Assembly (NCBI GenBank): GCA_946185805.1
Contig: CAMHKU010000008.1
Location: forward strand, 1-53,455
Source: an uncultured Prevotellaceae bacterium
Lineage (GTDB): Bacteria; Bacteroidota; Bacteroidia; Bacteroidales; Bacteroidaceae
DNA: 53,455 bases
Direction of reading: 5' to 3'
Shown here: piece after piece, positions 8,369 through 17,398 of the stretch
Layout: each line of letters begins with the position of its first letter
Position numbering within the stretch: the first letter of the stretch is position 1
The notes under the pieces: model-generated
The model's input: the letters and a program-made list of their open reading frames with translations, nothing else
The model's database searches: none
What the model was told of the DNA's origin: nothing
Made by a program: the position numbers and the translations under genes

Positions 8369-9628
8369 CTAATATACCTGGTTGAGGGTGGGATAGTTGT
8401 ACCAGTCGAGTGCCGTCAAGTGGTCCTCTGACCAGTCGCCGAAAGAGTGCGACGGCGTCATGTAGGCACCAAAAGTGGCATCGCGCTTCTTAAAGCCCAT
8501 GTTCACACCCTCTAACGGGTAGCGGAAGTCGCCCTTAGGGATGCAGAGCGCCCACGGCAGGTTCTTGATGGCCGTAGCGGGGTATTCATACAAAGTTTGA
8601 GCCAGCATGTGCTCATTGGTGTGTACTTCCCAGACGGCACCGTTATAGTCTTCCAGGATAAAGGGGTCGAACGACCTGAAGGTGAAGTCGTTAAGTTTTG
8701 TGGCGTCCTTGACGTTGATGATATACGCTACCGTCCTTGGAGCCATCTGCTGGAAGTTGCCCGAGGTGCCTGCCGAGACGTTATATTTCTTTCTGGTAAA
8801 CATGCCGTATTCTACGCCCTGGCGGTTGTCGATAGCCCAGTGGGCGTCCTGGAAGAGTGCGACGACGGCCTCGCCCTGGCGGCCTCGCGTCAGCAGGTTG
8901 AAGTCTTCAATCAGGTTGACCGATGTGGAGGGAATGTCGTTGTTGAATATGACGTCGCCAGCGGTGATGACACTTTCTATGTCGTCATACTGATAGCCTA
9001 CCAGTCTGATAGCAGCACCTAATTGCTTGTCGCCACCGACGGCGGCCAGCGTCACCTTGACAGTCAGTTGGCGGTCGCCGCTGCGCTCATAAGCGAGGCG
9101 CAGCACAACGTCGTTGAAGTCGTAGTCCTCTGGCACCGGAAATGATTCGTCGAAGCAATAGGTGTAGGTCTGTGTGCCCAATTTGGCGTAGATGGAGACG
9201 GGTGACTGATTGGCCTCGGAAAATTGTAGCTCGCTCTTTCCGGCAGTAAAGGGCATCACGAGATATTGTCCATTGCTATTGCGCAAGGCCGCATAGAAGG
9301 CCGTGCTCAGCAGCGGAGCAGAAAAGCTCACGTTCGCCGTCTCGCCGTCGGAAAAACTCCGATTGGCCAGCACCTCAGCATTGCCGGCAGCAGGATTTCC
9401 TGATAGAATCAGCAATTCTGAGGCGCCGATGCTCACGTCGGCAGCCACGCGCAGTTGGTAAACGGTGTCCATCTTCCAGGTGTGGCTCTGGTCGACGCTG
9501 TCAACGGGAGAGAGAAACTCCACAATCTTCTTGTAATCCTCTTCGTTGAACACGTTGGTATTGCATGAGGAAACGGTTACCAGCAGTCCGGCACATGCCG
9601 CCAGCAATAGTCTTTGATTCTTTAACAT
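8369..9628 (-). CDS. LruC/DUF4842 domain-containing lipoprotein
   Basis: A 419-residue lipoprotein with the lipobox Cys at residue 22 (VTVSSC). The paralogue motif is present as VDQSHTW near residue 50. The LruC signature is PEDYDFNDVVLRL near residue 165, followed by LAAVGGDKQLGAAIRL. The C-terminus matches the DUF4842 ending (PWALCIPKGDFRYPLE, then FGDWSEDHLTALDWYNYP), so the domain appears complete. It is the most compact of the four paralogues and the only one on the minus strand. It is convergent with the 5930-8239 gene and divergent from the 9809 gene. Its own promoter box is at 9655-9662. Role unknown; probably cell surface. Confidence 0.88.
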   Translation of the reverse strand: MLKNQRLLLAACAGLLVTVSSCNTNVFNEEDYKKIVEFLSPVDSVDQSHTWKMDTVYQLRVAADVSIGASELLILSGNPAAGNAEVLANRSFSDGETANVSFSAPLLSTAFYAALRNSNGQYLVMPFTAGKSELQFSEANQSPVSIYAKLGTQTYTYCFDESFPVPEDYDFNDVVLRLAYERSGDRQLTVKVTLAAVGGDKQLGAAIRLVGYQYDDIESVITAGDVIFNNDIPSTSVNLIEDFNLLTRGRQGEAVVALFQDAHWAIDNRQGVEYGMFTRKKYNVSAGTSGNFQQMAPRTVAYIINVKDATKLNDFTFRSFDPFILEDYNGAVWEVHTNEHMLAQTLYEYPATAIKNLPWALCIPKGDFRYPLEGVNMGFKKRDATFGAYMTPSHSFGDWSEDHLTALDWYNYPTLNQVY

Positions 9629-9654
9629 AATCAGCAGTGTTTAGATTCGTGGCT

Positions 9655-9662
9655 CAAAAGTA
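9655..9662 (-). promoter_or_regulatory. -7 box for minus-strand LruC gene
   Basis: Reads TACTTTTG on the minus strand, 27 bases upstream of the ATG at 9628. Confidence 0.7.
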
Positions 9663-9748
9663 CGAAAATATTCGCCATAAAGATAAAAAAAGTAACGCCA
9701 TTTTACAGATTTTAACGTATATTTTGTACAACTTATCAATATTTATAC

Positions 9749-9756
9749 TAATTTTG
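9749..9756 (+). promoter_or_regulatory. -7 box for the 9809-13955 pair
   Basis: TAATTTTG with TTTTG at 9722-9726 as the -33 element (22-base spacing). It is divergent from the box at 9655-9662. Confidence 0.75.
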
Positions 9757-9808
9757 CAGCAGAAAAGTCTTTCAGATAGATAATAGTTACGTAACATAAA
9801 CCCTTTTG

Positions 9809-11671
9809 ATGATGAAGAAATGCTTTTTAAGAGGAGCAGCATTGCTTGTCCTTGGTGGATTGGTGGCTAGTTGCTCGCAAGACGACAATTGGACTTCTGT
9901 CGTAGATAGCAAGTTGAAAGCATACGATGAAGTCTTTCATGAAGAGTTCGGCACTATTGACCCGAATCAGACCTGGGGCTTTGGCTCTAATACCTCTATT
10001 GCTAAGGTGCGCGTGACGCGTACCGCTAATCCTAAGGCCAATGAGTGGGCCAAGGATGGGTGGAATGTGCCCGACACACTGACCGACGCTATGAAAGACA
10101 AGGTGCGTCGGTGGTTCCAGCAGCACAAGCAGCCACAGGGAATTTCTATCAACTACACCAATTTCTTTGTGCAGGACGTGTACAAAGGCGGAACTAATGT
10201 CACTGAGGACTCGCAGACCACGGAATACTACAAGGCGGCTAATGGTGACGAGTTCTATGGCAGCAATCAGATGGACTGGTTGACGGCGGGTTCTGACAAT
10301 GACCATATCAACAACTATAACAATGGCCAGTGCTCGCCCAACAAGAACGTGTGGGATGGCAAAACCTATCAGGACGGCTATCAGCTTACCGGCAATACCG
10401 TGGAAGACAATAACCATGCTAAGCAGCACACCGATAAGATTATGCTGATGGAGAATTCCAAGACCGACTGTTTTGGCTATACCAACTCGCGGCAGGGCAA
10501 GCTGCAATATAATGACAAGTTTGTGATCATACCGGGTGACTCCATCCAGGCCTGGGACAACCGTAAAACCATCAACGGACAGAAGGCTGACGTTTCGGGC
10601 ATGTTCTTCGTAGGATTCGATTATGAGGCAGACCTGAAGCACGGGTGGAACAGTACAACCAACAGCAACGGCTACTTGGTGACCGAGGTGACGGAGAGCA
10701 CTACCGGTGCCTTCCAGGTGCCTAATGAAGGACCGTACAAAGGCAAATGGGTCATTGACGGCGCCGCCGACGGCTACTACTCCGACTGGATTGTACGTAT
10801 CACCGAGGGGCTCAAGGGAACGGCCTTTGTGCCTGAGACCGACGAGATTCCGGTGAAGGAATACAGCTCTGAAACGGAATGGATAAAGACTGAAACTACC
10901 TATGAGTACTACGAGGAGAAAACACTGATAGAGCAGGGACGCGTGTTCTGCGAAGACCTCGGACAAATCAGCACTAACGACCTCGACTTCAACGACGTGG
11001 TCTTCGATGCCTATATCTACGAGACGAAGAAGTACACCAGAACCATTGTCAAGGAGAACGATGTGGTGACCGTTGACCGCGCCGACACTACCAGCACCAG
11101 CCGCACGGCAGAGATTATCCTGCTCGCCGCCGGCGGTACGCTGCCCCTGTCGTTGGCCGGCAATGAGGTGCACGATGCTTTCGGACACTACAGCACCGTC
11201 ACCATCGTCAACACCATTACCGACACTGATGCCTCGTATGGCAACCAGTTCGTGAAGTGTGACCCCGTGAACCTGGGCACATATAACTATTCCAGCATCA
11301 TCGCAATACCTATTACTATTTATTACAACACGGAAACCGGCGATGTGCTGACGCTCGATGCCAAGGCGGGCATGGCACCCCACAAGATCCTCGTGCCCAT
11401 TGGCACGAAGTGGGCCCGGGAGCGCGTTAAGGTGGACGATGCCTATACTGACTTCAGAAAGTATGTCACCGAGTCGTACAACTTCTGGGATGGTAACAAG
11501 TGGACCGACGGTCTGTACTCCCACGAGAAAGATACCTACACGCCACGTTCTACCGACCCCGTAGTAACCCTCCTTCGCAGAGAAGGACCTACTACCGAGT
11601 ATATTGAGGGAGGTACAATTACTTCTGGCGGATATAACGGAGAGCCTGTCCTGTCGCGTAAGCTCCGCTAA
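9809..11671 (+). CDS. LruC-like domain lipoprotein
   Basis: About 620 residues. The N-terminus MMKKCFLRG ends in the lipobox LVASC. The paralogue motif is IDPNQTWGFG near residue 50. The first half has no domain I can name but shares blocks with the 14666 gene (FFVQDVY, MDWLT, then HINNYNN in place of HVNDFN). The LruC signature follows a long insert: TNDLDFNDVVFDAYIY near residue 393 and LLAAGGTLPLSLAGNEVHDAFG. The ATG at 9809 is preferred over an upstream in-frame TTG. Only 28 bases separate it from the next gene's chosen start, so the two are probably co-transcribed and may work together at the surface. Confidence 0.85.
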   Translation: MMKKCFLRGAALLVLGGLVASCSQDDNWTSVVDSKLKAYDEVFHEEFGTIDPNQTWGFGSNTSIAKVRVTRTANPKANEWAKDGWNVPDTLTDAMKDKVRRWFQQHKQPQGISINYTNFFVQDVYKGGTNVTEDSQTTEYYKAANGDEFYGSNQMDWLTAGSDNDHINNYNNGQCSPNKNVWDGKTYQDGYQLTGNTVEDNNHAKQHTDKIMLMENSKTDCFGYTNSRQGKLQYNDKFVIIPGDSIQAWDNRKTINGQKADVSGMFFVGFDYEADLKHGWNSTTNSNGYLVTEVTESTTGAFQVPNEGPYKGKWVIDGAADGYYSDWIVRITEGLKGTAFVPETDEIPVKEYSSETEWIKTETTYEYYEEKTLIEQGRVFCEDLGQISTNDLDFNDVVFDAYIYETKKYTRTIVKENDVVTVDRADTTSTSRTAEIILLAAGGTLPLSLAGNEVHDAFGHYSTVTIVNTITDTDASYGNQFVKCDPVNLGTYNYSSIIAIPITIYYNTETGDVLTLDAKAGMAPHKILVPIGTKWARERVKVDDAYTDFRKYVTESYNFWDGNKWTDGLYSHEKDTYTPRSTDPVVTLLRREGPTTEYIEGGTITSGGYNGEPVLSRKLR

Positions 11672-11699
11672 TGTTTAACGCTTAATGAGAACAAAAGAT

Positions 11700-13955
11700 A
11701 TGACAACAAAGAATATATTCAGAACGCTTCTCATGGCAGTTATGCTGTTGATGGGAGCAGGTAGTGTGAATGCTGCAGAATACGATGTCGCGTTCCAAGG
11801 TAATTATAATTACCAAGGCGACAACTTCGTGGCCGACAAGAGCGAGTTCGGCAATATTCAAGACGGTTCGGTATTTCGCATCTATGTGTCGAATGTCAGT
11901 GCCAATGGCTGGAAGCTCTATATTTGCGGCGGTCTTAAGGATCAGTGGAATTTGTCTTGGGAAAAGCCTTATTTCGACGGCTGGGAGACGGTAGATATTT
12001 ATAAATGGACTTGGAGTGACGGTTCTCAGGGGTATCAGTTTAACGGCGAATACTTTGAGTTTACCTGTACGGCAAACTCTGTGACCACTTTCCAGACTTA
12101 CGGACTGTTTATTGATAATGATAACAGTTATACCATCGACCGCATCACCTATACCACCGATGCAGCGGTAGCAGATAAATATGCCGTCAACCTGCCTGCC
12201 AGCCTCACGGGAGGAACTATTACTGCCAGCCCAAGCCGTCAGGAGGCTGGTAAGAGCGTCACCCTTACCGCGACCCCCAATGTTGGCTATGAGCTGACTT
12301 CTATCGCCGTTACCGACGCCGACAACAATGCCGTCACCCTCAGCGGGAGCGGCAATAGCCGCACCTTTACCATGCCCGCCAAGGCGGTCACCGTTGCGGC
12401 AACATTCACGGCTATCGACTATACGGTAACTGCCGGTTCTGGCGTCACCGCCAGTAAGACCACAGCTCATGCGGGCGATGAAGTGACCGTTACCTACAGC
12501 CTGCCTACGGGCTACGAGCTTGCTGGCCTTTCCGTAAAAACGGCTGAGGGCCAGGTGGTGCAGGTCAGCAACGGAAAGTTCACGATGCCAGCAGGCAATG
12601 TCACCATTCGTATGGACTATCAGATTGTTGTGTCTGAAGCTACTACCGCTACCGTCCTCTGGGGACCGTCGTCGCAGGCTATAGACTGGTGGAACAACCG
12701 CATAGAGCTTTCTACGGCATTGCTCGCTGACGCTCAGGTGGGAGATATTATCCGTATCAAGGGTAGCATGGGTTCCGGCGACGGCTATTTCACCGTTCAG
12801 TTTGATGACAACTTCTTAGTGCCTAACTTCGGTTACAGCAAAGGTGTATCGCAGTCGGCCTCCGGCGCTACCAGTGTCGATGCCGCTATTAGCGCCGACA
12901 TGTTGCAGCAGCTGAAAAACAACTCTGTGCGCAATGTTACCGGCTATAACTTCACAGTGACGGAGATACAGTGGCTGCACAATAGCGGCAGCACGCCAGG
13001 CGTTAATTACCACACGCTGACCATCAGCATCGACGGCCAGACGACGACGAAGCAGGTGGCCGAGGGCGCTACGCTGGCCACCGTGTTGCCCACAGCCCAG
13101 AAGACGGGCTATACCTTTACCGTCTGGAGCGGGCTGCCCTCTGACGGCGTGATGCCTGCCGGCGACCTGACCGTCACCGCGCAGTTTACTGTTAACAGCT
13201 ACACCGTGACCTATATGGTCGACAACGTGCAATATGGCTCTGTGGAGACTTACCAGTATGGCGCTGCTATCACACCGTTGGCTGAGCCCGCCGCACAGGA
13301 GGGAAAGACTTTCTCAGGATGGTCGTATATCCCTGCTACCATGCCGGCCTATAACGTGACGGTCTATGGCTCATTCGATAAGGCCGCGGAGTATGTGCAG
13401 GCTACCATCGGCAGTGCGGGTTATGCCACTTTCTGTAGTAACAAAGCTCTTGACTTTAGCAAGGTTACCGCTCTGAAGGCTTTCATCGCCAAGTCGGTAA
13501 GCTCCGACGCCGTAGCCTTGGAACAGGTGACGGGCGTTATCGCCGCCGGCACGGGACTCATTCTCAAAGGAAGCTCGGCCAACATCCCCGTGGCTGATAG
13601 TGAGGGCACTACCCCCAGTGGCAACATGCTTAAAGGCGTCATCACCAACGATCGCTATCTGCAGTCAGACCGCTACTATGTGTTGGCATACATCGATGGT
13701 AAGGCACAGTTTGCCTCTACAGAGTCGTATATCGCTCGTGTGCGTGTTGGTCATGCTTTCTTAGATGCTTCCAATGCTTCGCGTGGCATGAGGCTGCGTA
13801 TTATCTTCCCCGACGACGAGACTACCGGTATTGCTGCCATCGCTGGCACCAATGATGCTACGGCTGTTGTCTACGACCTCAGCGGCCGTCAGGTGAAGAG
13901 TCCGAAGCCCGGCAATATTTACATAATTAATAATAAGAAGGTGCTCTGGAAGTGA
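11700..13955 (+). CDS. Secreted InlB-type repeat protein with C-terminal sorting-like tail
   Basis: About 751 residues. The start at 11700 (MTTKNIFRTLL) gives a normal signal peptide ending GAGSVNA. An in-frame ATG at 11685 is less likely. A jelly-roll-like N-terminal region is followed by divergent bacterial/InlB B-type repeats (residues ~165-305: TLTATPNVGYELTSI, TFTMPAKAVTVAATF, YTVTAGSGVTAS) and two more near residues 440-560 (KTGYTFTVWSGLPSD, GKTFSGWSYIPATMP). The C-terminus (VYDLSGRQVKSP, then GNIYIINNKKVLWK) resembles the terminal beta-sandwich of proteins handled by the type IX secretion pathway in this phylum. It lies downstream of a LruC gene in the same operon, so it may be an adhesin or a partner of the lipoprotein. 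Confidence 0.8.
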   Translation: MTTKNIFRTLLMAVMLLMGAGSVNAAEYDVAFQGNYNYQGDNFVADKSEFGNIQDGSVFRIYVSNVSANGWKLYICGGLKDQWNLSWEKPYFDGWETVDIYKWTWSDGSQGYQFNGEYFEFTCTANSVTTFQTYGLFIDNDNSYTIDRITYTTDAAVADKYAVNLPASLTGGTITASPSRQEAGKSVTLTATPNVGYELTSIAVTDADNNAVTLSGSGNSRTFTMPAKAVTVAATFTAIDYTVTAGSGVTASKTTAHAGDEVTVTYSLPTGYELAGLSVKTAEGQVVQVSNGKFTMPAGNVTIRMDYQIVVSEATTATVLWGPSSQAIDWWNNRIELSTALLADAQVGDIIRIKGSMGSGDGYFTVQFDDNFLVPNFGYSKGVSQSASGATSVDAAISADMLQQLKNNSVRNVTGYNFTVTEIQWLHNSGSTPGVNYHTLTISIDGQTTTKQVAEGATLATVLPTAQKTGYTFTVWSGLPSDGVMPAGDLTVTAQFTVNSYTVTYMVDNVQYGSVETYQYGAAITPLAEPAAQEGKTFSGWSYIPATMPAYNVTVYGSFDKAAEYVQATIGSAGYATFCSNKALDFSKVTALKAFIAKSVSSDAVALEQVTGVIAAGTGLILKGSSANIPVADSEGTTPSGNMLKGVITNDRYLQSDRYYVLAYIDGKAQFASTESYIARVRVGHAFLDASNASRGMRLRIIFPDDETTGIAAIAGTNDATAVVYDLSGRQVKSPKPGNIYIINNKKVLWK

Positions 13956-13986
13956 TTACTTCTATAGCATTATGTAATAATTATCT

Positions 13987-14025
13987 GCAACCAGCCGACA
14001 GCGCCCCGCGCTGACGGCTGGTTGC
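13987..14025. terminator. Strong hairpin after InlB-repeat gene
   Basis: GCAACCAGCCG pairs with CGGCTGGTTGC, and an inner CAGCGC/GCGCTG pair closes a CCC loop. There is no clear T run, so it may be a terminator of weak form or a 3' stabilising hairpin. Confidence 0.6.
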
Positions 14026-14027
14026 GG

Positions 14028-14163
14028 ATATTAATAATAGTCTCCGAGAGGAATGGCTTGACAGGTAATTAACTCCGCTCCTCCCGAGAGGAATGGTTTG
14101 CCAGGTAATCAGCTCCCCTCTTCCTGGGAGGATAGGCTTGTCCGGTAACTAACTCCCCTCCTC
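14028..14163. repeat. Three 40-bp direct repeats (dispersed family)
   Basis: Units begin with CCGAGAGG or a variant at about 14044, 14084 and 14124, exactly 40 bp apart. Each holds GGNTTGNCNGGTAAYNARCTCC. A single copy lies at 150-192, and the GGTAAYYARCTCCCC tail also appears in reverse at about 14451-14473 and 26480-26500. This is a dispersed intergenic element. The 13956-14665 gap holds no gene I can support. Confidence 0.75.
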
Positions 14164-14199
14164 GGTTATACAAGATTTTATGTGGGTCGAACCTTTGTT

Positions 14200-14243
14200 T
14201 TTGAAAAACAGGGAAAAACAAGAAAAACAGGAAAAAACAATGT
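14200..14243. repeat. A-rich GAAAAACAG repeats
   Basis: Four near-copies of GAAAAACAG/GGAAAAACAA with a 9-10 bp period in the gap upstream of the 14666 gene. Noncoding. Confidence 0.5.
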
Positions 14244-14327
14244 TAGCTAACAGTATAAGGTTTTTATCGGTTTTTTGGGTTTTTATCTGTCTTTCAAAAA
14301 ACAATTATTCATCCACACTAAATCTTG

Positions 14328-14476
14328 CAGAACCCCCTCCTCCTCGGAGGAGGGGTAGGGGTGGAGGAGAAAGATACGGTCACTACCTATTTTTATAAAA
14401 CGGTTGGGACATTGCTTGACACCCCACCCCTGCCCCCCCCCTGTCAGGGGCGGGGAGTTAGTTACCTTGCACGCCA
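14328..14476. repeat. REP-like G/C-rich inverted repeat pair
   Basis: A left arm with an internal palindrome (CCCCTCCTCCTCGGAGGAGGGG, split as CCCCTCCTCC and GGAGGAGGGG) is followed by TAGGGGTGG. About 50 bases later the right arm CCCCACCCCTGCCCC is its reverse complement, then TTAGTTACCTTGCACGCC. This layout resembles the REP/BIME-like elements scattered in many Bacteroidota genomes. A related copy is at 26458-26500. Confidence 0.65.
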
Positions 14477-14606
14477 AACACAGCAAAGACGTCAAATCCG
14501 TCCGAGCGTTCGATGGAAACAGCACGGAAATTTATGAAAATGTAAACGTTTCCGTGATTTTTTTATTTTTTTTTGCAAAAAGCATTGTTTATAAGAAAAT
14601 TTTTTG

Positions 14607-14614
14607 TAACTTTG
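14607..14614 (+). promoter_or_regulatory. -7 box for the 14666 lipoprotein gene
   Basis: TAACTTTG with TTG at 14585-14587, a 19-base spacing that fits the Bacteroidota promoter. Confidence 0.75.
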
Positions 14615-14665
14615 CAGGCAAATCATTCAACAATAATCAATTAACCCATTTAAAACTTTAAAAAC

Positions 14666-16009
14666 ATGAAAAAGTATTTGATGACGGGAGTGGCTGCCAT
14701 TGCCATGTGCGCTGCATTTACCAGCTGCTCCAACAAAGACGACGTTGAGGTCATGACTCAGTCGCAGATTGACAAGGCCAAATACGACCAGGCTTTCCTG
14801 AATTATGTCGGAGGCAACATCGCTGCTAACCAGGACTGGGGATTCAGCGCTACTGCCAATTCGCGCATGACACGTGCCGGCGAAGCAGCAGAGGTTGTAA
14901 AGAAAGATGTATGGCAGAACTTCCCTGAAAAGCTGGAAGGTGCAACCGTTCCTGCAGACGTTACAAAAGCCGAGGCTGATTATGTTTATGAGTGGTTCCA
15001 GAACAACCCCGGCCTGACTGAGACTGGTAAGGATTGGTCTAACTTCTTTATCCAGCAGGTTTATGGCACGATGAATCTCCAGAAGAAGGGTATTTGGCAT
15101 CGCTATGACCAAAACCGTATCAATAATGGTTATGAGTCAAACTATTATGATGAGGAGTTCAATGACAAAGGCGGCATGGACTACCTGACTGTCGGTGATG
15201 GCACAAACATGACTCATGTAAATGACTTTAATGCTGAGACCGGTGGCCCTTGGAATATCGTATTCATGAAAAACAGCTCTGCTCTGAAGTTCGGCTATCA
15301 TAGCTCTTGGGACAACAGCGAACGTCAGCTGTTTAAGTTAGCTGAAATCGAGGTGCCTGGTTCATGCTTTAGCGATGGCGTAGCTCGCAAAGGCTGGTAT
15401 GTCGGCTTGTCTCTCCTTGCAGAGAAGTATGACAATGGTGAGAAGATTCTTGGTTATCAGCGTCAGAACTACGGCGACGACTGGATTCTTAAGATTGTTC
15501 CGGGTGAATCAAAGATTGAATACGATCTCCGCATCTGGGCTGAGGACTTGAGCGCCAGCGGTGATTCCGACTTCGACTTCAATGATATTGTTCTTGATGT
15601 GAAGTATGATGCCAGCGATGCTATCATCTGTCTGCGTGCTGCTGGTGGTACCCTGCCTCTGCGTATAGCTGGAAATGATGAATGGGAAACCCACAAGCTG
15701 TTCAAGGTTGCTACCTCTGTCATGGTCAACACCGCTAATGGCAAGCATACTGAGATAGAACCCGTTGTTATCCACACCAACATGGGCATTAACAATGCTG
15801 CCGAGGCAAACACCAAGCTGAAGCTGGAGGTGTTCAAGAACAACGAATGGCAGGAGATGCGTGCACCGCTTGGCGAGCCCGCTTGCAAGCTGGCTGTCGA
15901 CAAGAATCTTGATTGGCTCAACGAGCGTACAAGTATTAAGGGTACTTACGATAAGTTTGTTCCTTGGGTTCAGGAAAATAACCCCAACTTGTCGAAGTGG
16001 TGGGAATAA
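14666..16009 (+). CDS. LruC-like domain lipoprotein
   Basis: A 447-residue lipoprotein, lipobox AFTSC at residues ~17-21. The paralogue motif is ANQDWGFS near residue 55. Blocks shared with the 9809 gene follow (FFIQQVYGTMN, GGMDYLTVGDG, HVNDFN). The LruC signature is SDFDFNDIVLDVKYD near residue 302, with CLRAAGGTLPLRIAGNDEWETHKLF. Codon use is noticeably more A/T-rich at third positions than in neighbouring genes, a possible sign of high expression or of different ancestry. It has its own promoter and a strong terminator, so it is a single-gene unit. Function unknown; probably surface exposed. Confidence 0.85.
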   Translation: MKKYLMTGVAAIAMCAAFTSCSNKDDVEVMTQSQIDKAKYDQAFLNYVGGNIAANQDWGFSATANSRMTRAGEAAEVVKKDVWQNFPEKLEGATVPADVTKAEADYVYEWFQNNPGLTETGKDWSNFFIQQVYGTMNLQKKGIWHRYDQNRINNGYESNYYDEEFNDKGGMDYLTVGDGTNMTHVNDFNAETGGPWNIVFMKNSSALKFGYHSSWDNSERQLFKLAEIEVPGSCFSDGVARKGWYVGLSLLAEKYDNGEKILGYQRQNYGDDWILKIVPGESKIEYDLRIWAEDLSASGDSDFDFNDIVLDVKYDASDAIICLRAAGGTLPLRIAGNDEWETHKLFKVATSVMVNTANGKHTEIEPVVIHTNMGINNAAEANTKLKLEVFKNNEWQEMRAPLGEPACKLAVDKNLDWLNERTSIKGTYDKFVPWVQENNPNLSKWWE

Positions 16010-16047
16010 TACAATCATCAAATACTTAAATACTAACTTGCTTTTGG

Positions 16048-16080
16048 GGAGCGGTTGCGCGATGCAACCGCTCCTTTTTT
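16048..16080 (+). terminator. Intrinsic terminator
   Basis: A perfect 11-bp stem (GGAGCGGTTGC with GCAACCGCTCC) with a 5-base loop, then TTTTTT. Confidence 0.93.
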
Positions 16081-16144
16081 GATTCCTTAGTCGTGAAAGA
16101 GACTTTTTTGTGCTGCTTTTCTTGCTCGTCAGCTAAAAAAGCCG

Positions 16145-16152
16145 TACCTTTG
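16145..16152 (+). promoter_or_regulatory. -7 box almost touching the start codon
   Basis: TACCTTTG ends only 8 bases before the ATG at 16161, so the mRNA would be leaderless or have only a few leader bases. Confidence 0.65.
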
Positions 16153-16160
16153 CAGACAAT

Positions 16161-17393
16161 ATGGTATTGAATTATATTTGGATAGCTTTTTTCCTCATTG
16201 CCTTCGTCATTGCCCTGGTGAAGATGGTGTTCATGGGCGACTATGAGGTGTTTCCTGCGATGATGGACTCTACGTTCTCGTCGTCGAAGACCGCGTTTGA
16301 AATCTCCCTCGGCCTCACGGGCGTGCTCGCCCTCTGGCTTGGCATCATGAAGATTGGTGAGCGCGGCGGCGTGGTCAACGTGCTGGCGCGTCTGTTGTCG
16401 CCGGTGTTTGTCAAACTGTTCCCCGAGATACCCAAGGGGCACCCCGTCACCGGCAGTATCTTCATGAATATCGCCGCCAATATGCTGGGTCTCGACAATG
16501 CCGCCACGCCCCTCGGCCTGAAGGCCATGGAGCAGATGCAGGAGCTGAACAAGAAGAAAGACACGGCCACCAATGCCATGATTATGTTCCTGGTCCTCAA
16601 CACCTCGGGACTGACCATCATTCCCGTGAGCATCCTCGTCTATCGTGCACAGATGGGTGCCGCCCAGCCTACCGACGTCTTCATTCCCATCCTTTTGGCC
16701 ACGTTCTTCTCTACGCTGGCCGGTATCATTGTCACCTCGCTCTATCAGCGCATCAACCTGTTCAACCGCACGCTGTTGCTCACCCTCGGCGGCGCCTGCG
16801 CGGTGATAGCCGCCATCATCTGGGGCTTCTCGCAGTTGGAGGGCGAGATGATGAACCGCGTGAGCACCAACGTGGCCAACATCCTGCTGATGACCATCAT
16901 CGTGGGCTTCATCGTGGCTGGCATGCGCAAGAAGGTCAACGTCTACGACGCCTTCATCGAGGGCGCCAAAGACGGCTTCGACACCGCCATCCGTATCATT
17001 CCCTATCTGGTGGCTATCCTCGTGGGCATCGGTGTGTTCCGTGCCTCTGGCGCTATGGATATGCTCATCAGCGGCATCCAGTGGGGCGTTGAGGCTACGG
17101 GCATGAACAGCGACTTCGTCGGTGCCCTGCCTACGGCCCTGATGAAACCCCTCTCTGGCGGCGGCGCCCGCGGCATGATGGTCGATGCCATGACCACTTA
17201 CGGTGCCGACTCCTTCGTAGGCCGCCTGAGCTGTATTTTCCAAGGCTCCACCGATACTACGTTCTATATCCTCGCCGTCTACTTCGGCTCCGTGGGCATC
17301 CGCTACACGCGCCACGCCGTGGCCTGCGGACTGCTGGCCGACCTCGCCGGCATCATCGCCGCCATCGCCATCTGCTACATGTTCTTTGGGTAG
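16161..17393 (+). CDS. Nucleoside recognition (SpmA-SpmB fusion) membrane protein
   Basis: A 410-residue polytopic inner-membrane protein with two Gate/nucleoside-recognition domains. The N-terminal half is SpmA-like (GDYEVFPAMMDSTFSSSK, NIAANMLGLDNAATPLG). The C-terminal half is SpmB-like (AIRIIPYLVAILVGIG, SGGGARGMMVDAM, QGSTDTTFYILAVYFGSVG). In spore formers the two are separate proteins. The fused form is common in non-sporulating Bacteroidota, where a role in solute transport is presumed but not proven. The first TM segment starts at residue 4, so a later start would destroy it, and the ATG at 16161 is kept. The flippase gene follows after a 96-base repeat-filled gap. Confidence 0.88.
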   Translation: MVLNYIWIAFFLIAFVIALVKMVFMGDYEVFPAMMDSTFSSSKTAFEISLGLTGVLALWLGIMKIGERGGVVNVLARLLSPVFVKLFPEIPKGHPVTGSIFMNIAANMLGLDNAATPLGLKAMEQMQELNKKKDTATNAMIMFLVLNTSGLTIIPVSILVYRAQMGAAQPTDVFIPILLATFFSTLAGIIVTSLYQRINLFNRTLLLTLGGACAVIAAIIWGFSQLEGEMMNRVSTNVANILLMTIIVGFIVAGMRKKVNVYDAFIEGAKDGFDTAIRIIPYLVAILVGIGVFRASGAMDMLISGIQWGVEATGMNSDFVGALPTALMKPLSGGGARGMMVDAMTTYGADSFVGRLSCIFQGSTDTTFYILAVYFGSVGIRYTRHAVACGLLADLAGIIAAIAICYMFFG

Positions 17394-17398
17394 GGCTC

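Noticed and set aside
9827..11524. Long open frame (565 codons) on the minus strand opposite a LruC gene
   Set aside because: It lies fully antisense to a gene with lipobox and LruC signature, has a residue mix (many His, Val, Arg, Gly) typical of shadow frames in GC-rich DNA, and has no family features.
450..16009. A polysaccharide utilisation locus with SusC/SusD
   Set aside because: GH43, GPH transporter and esterase are present but no SusC TonB-dependent receptor or SusD lipoprotein is visible, so it is not called a PUL.
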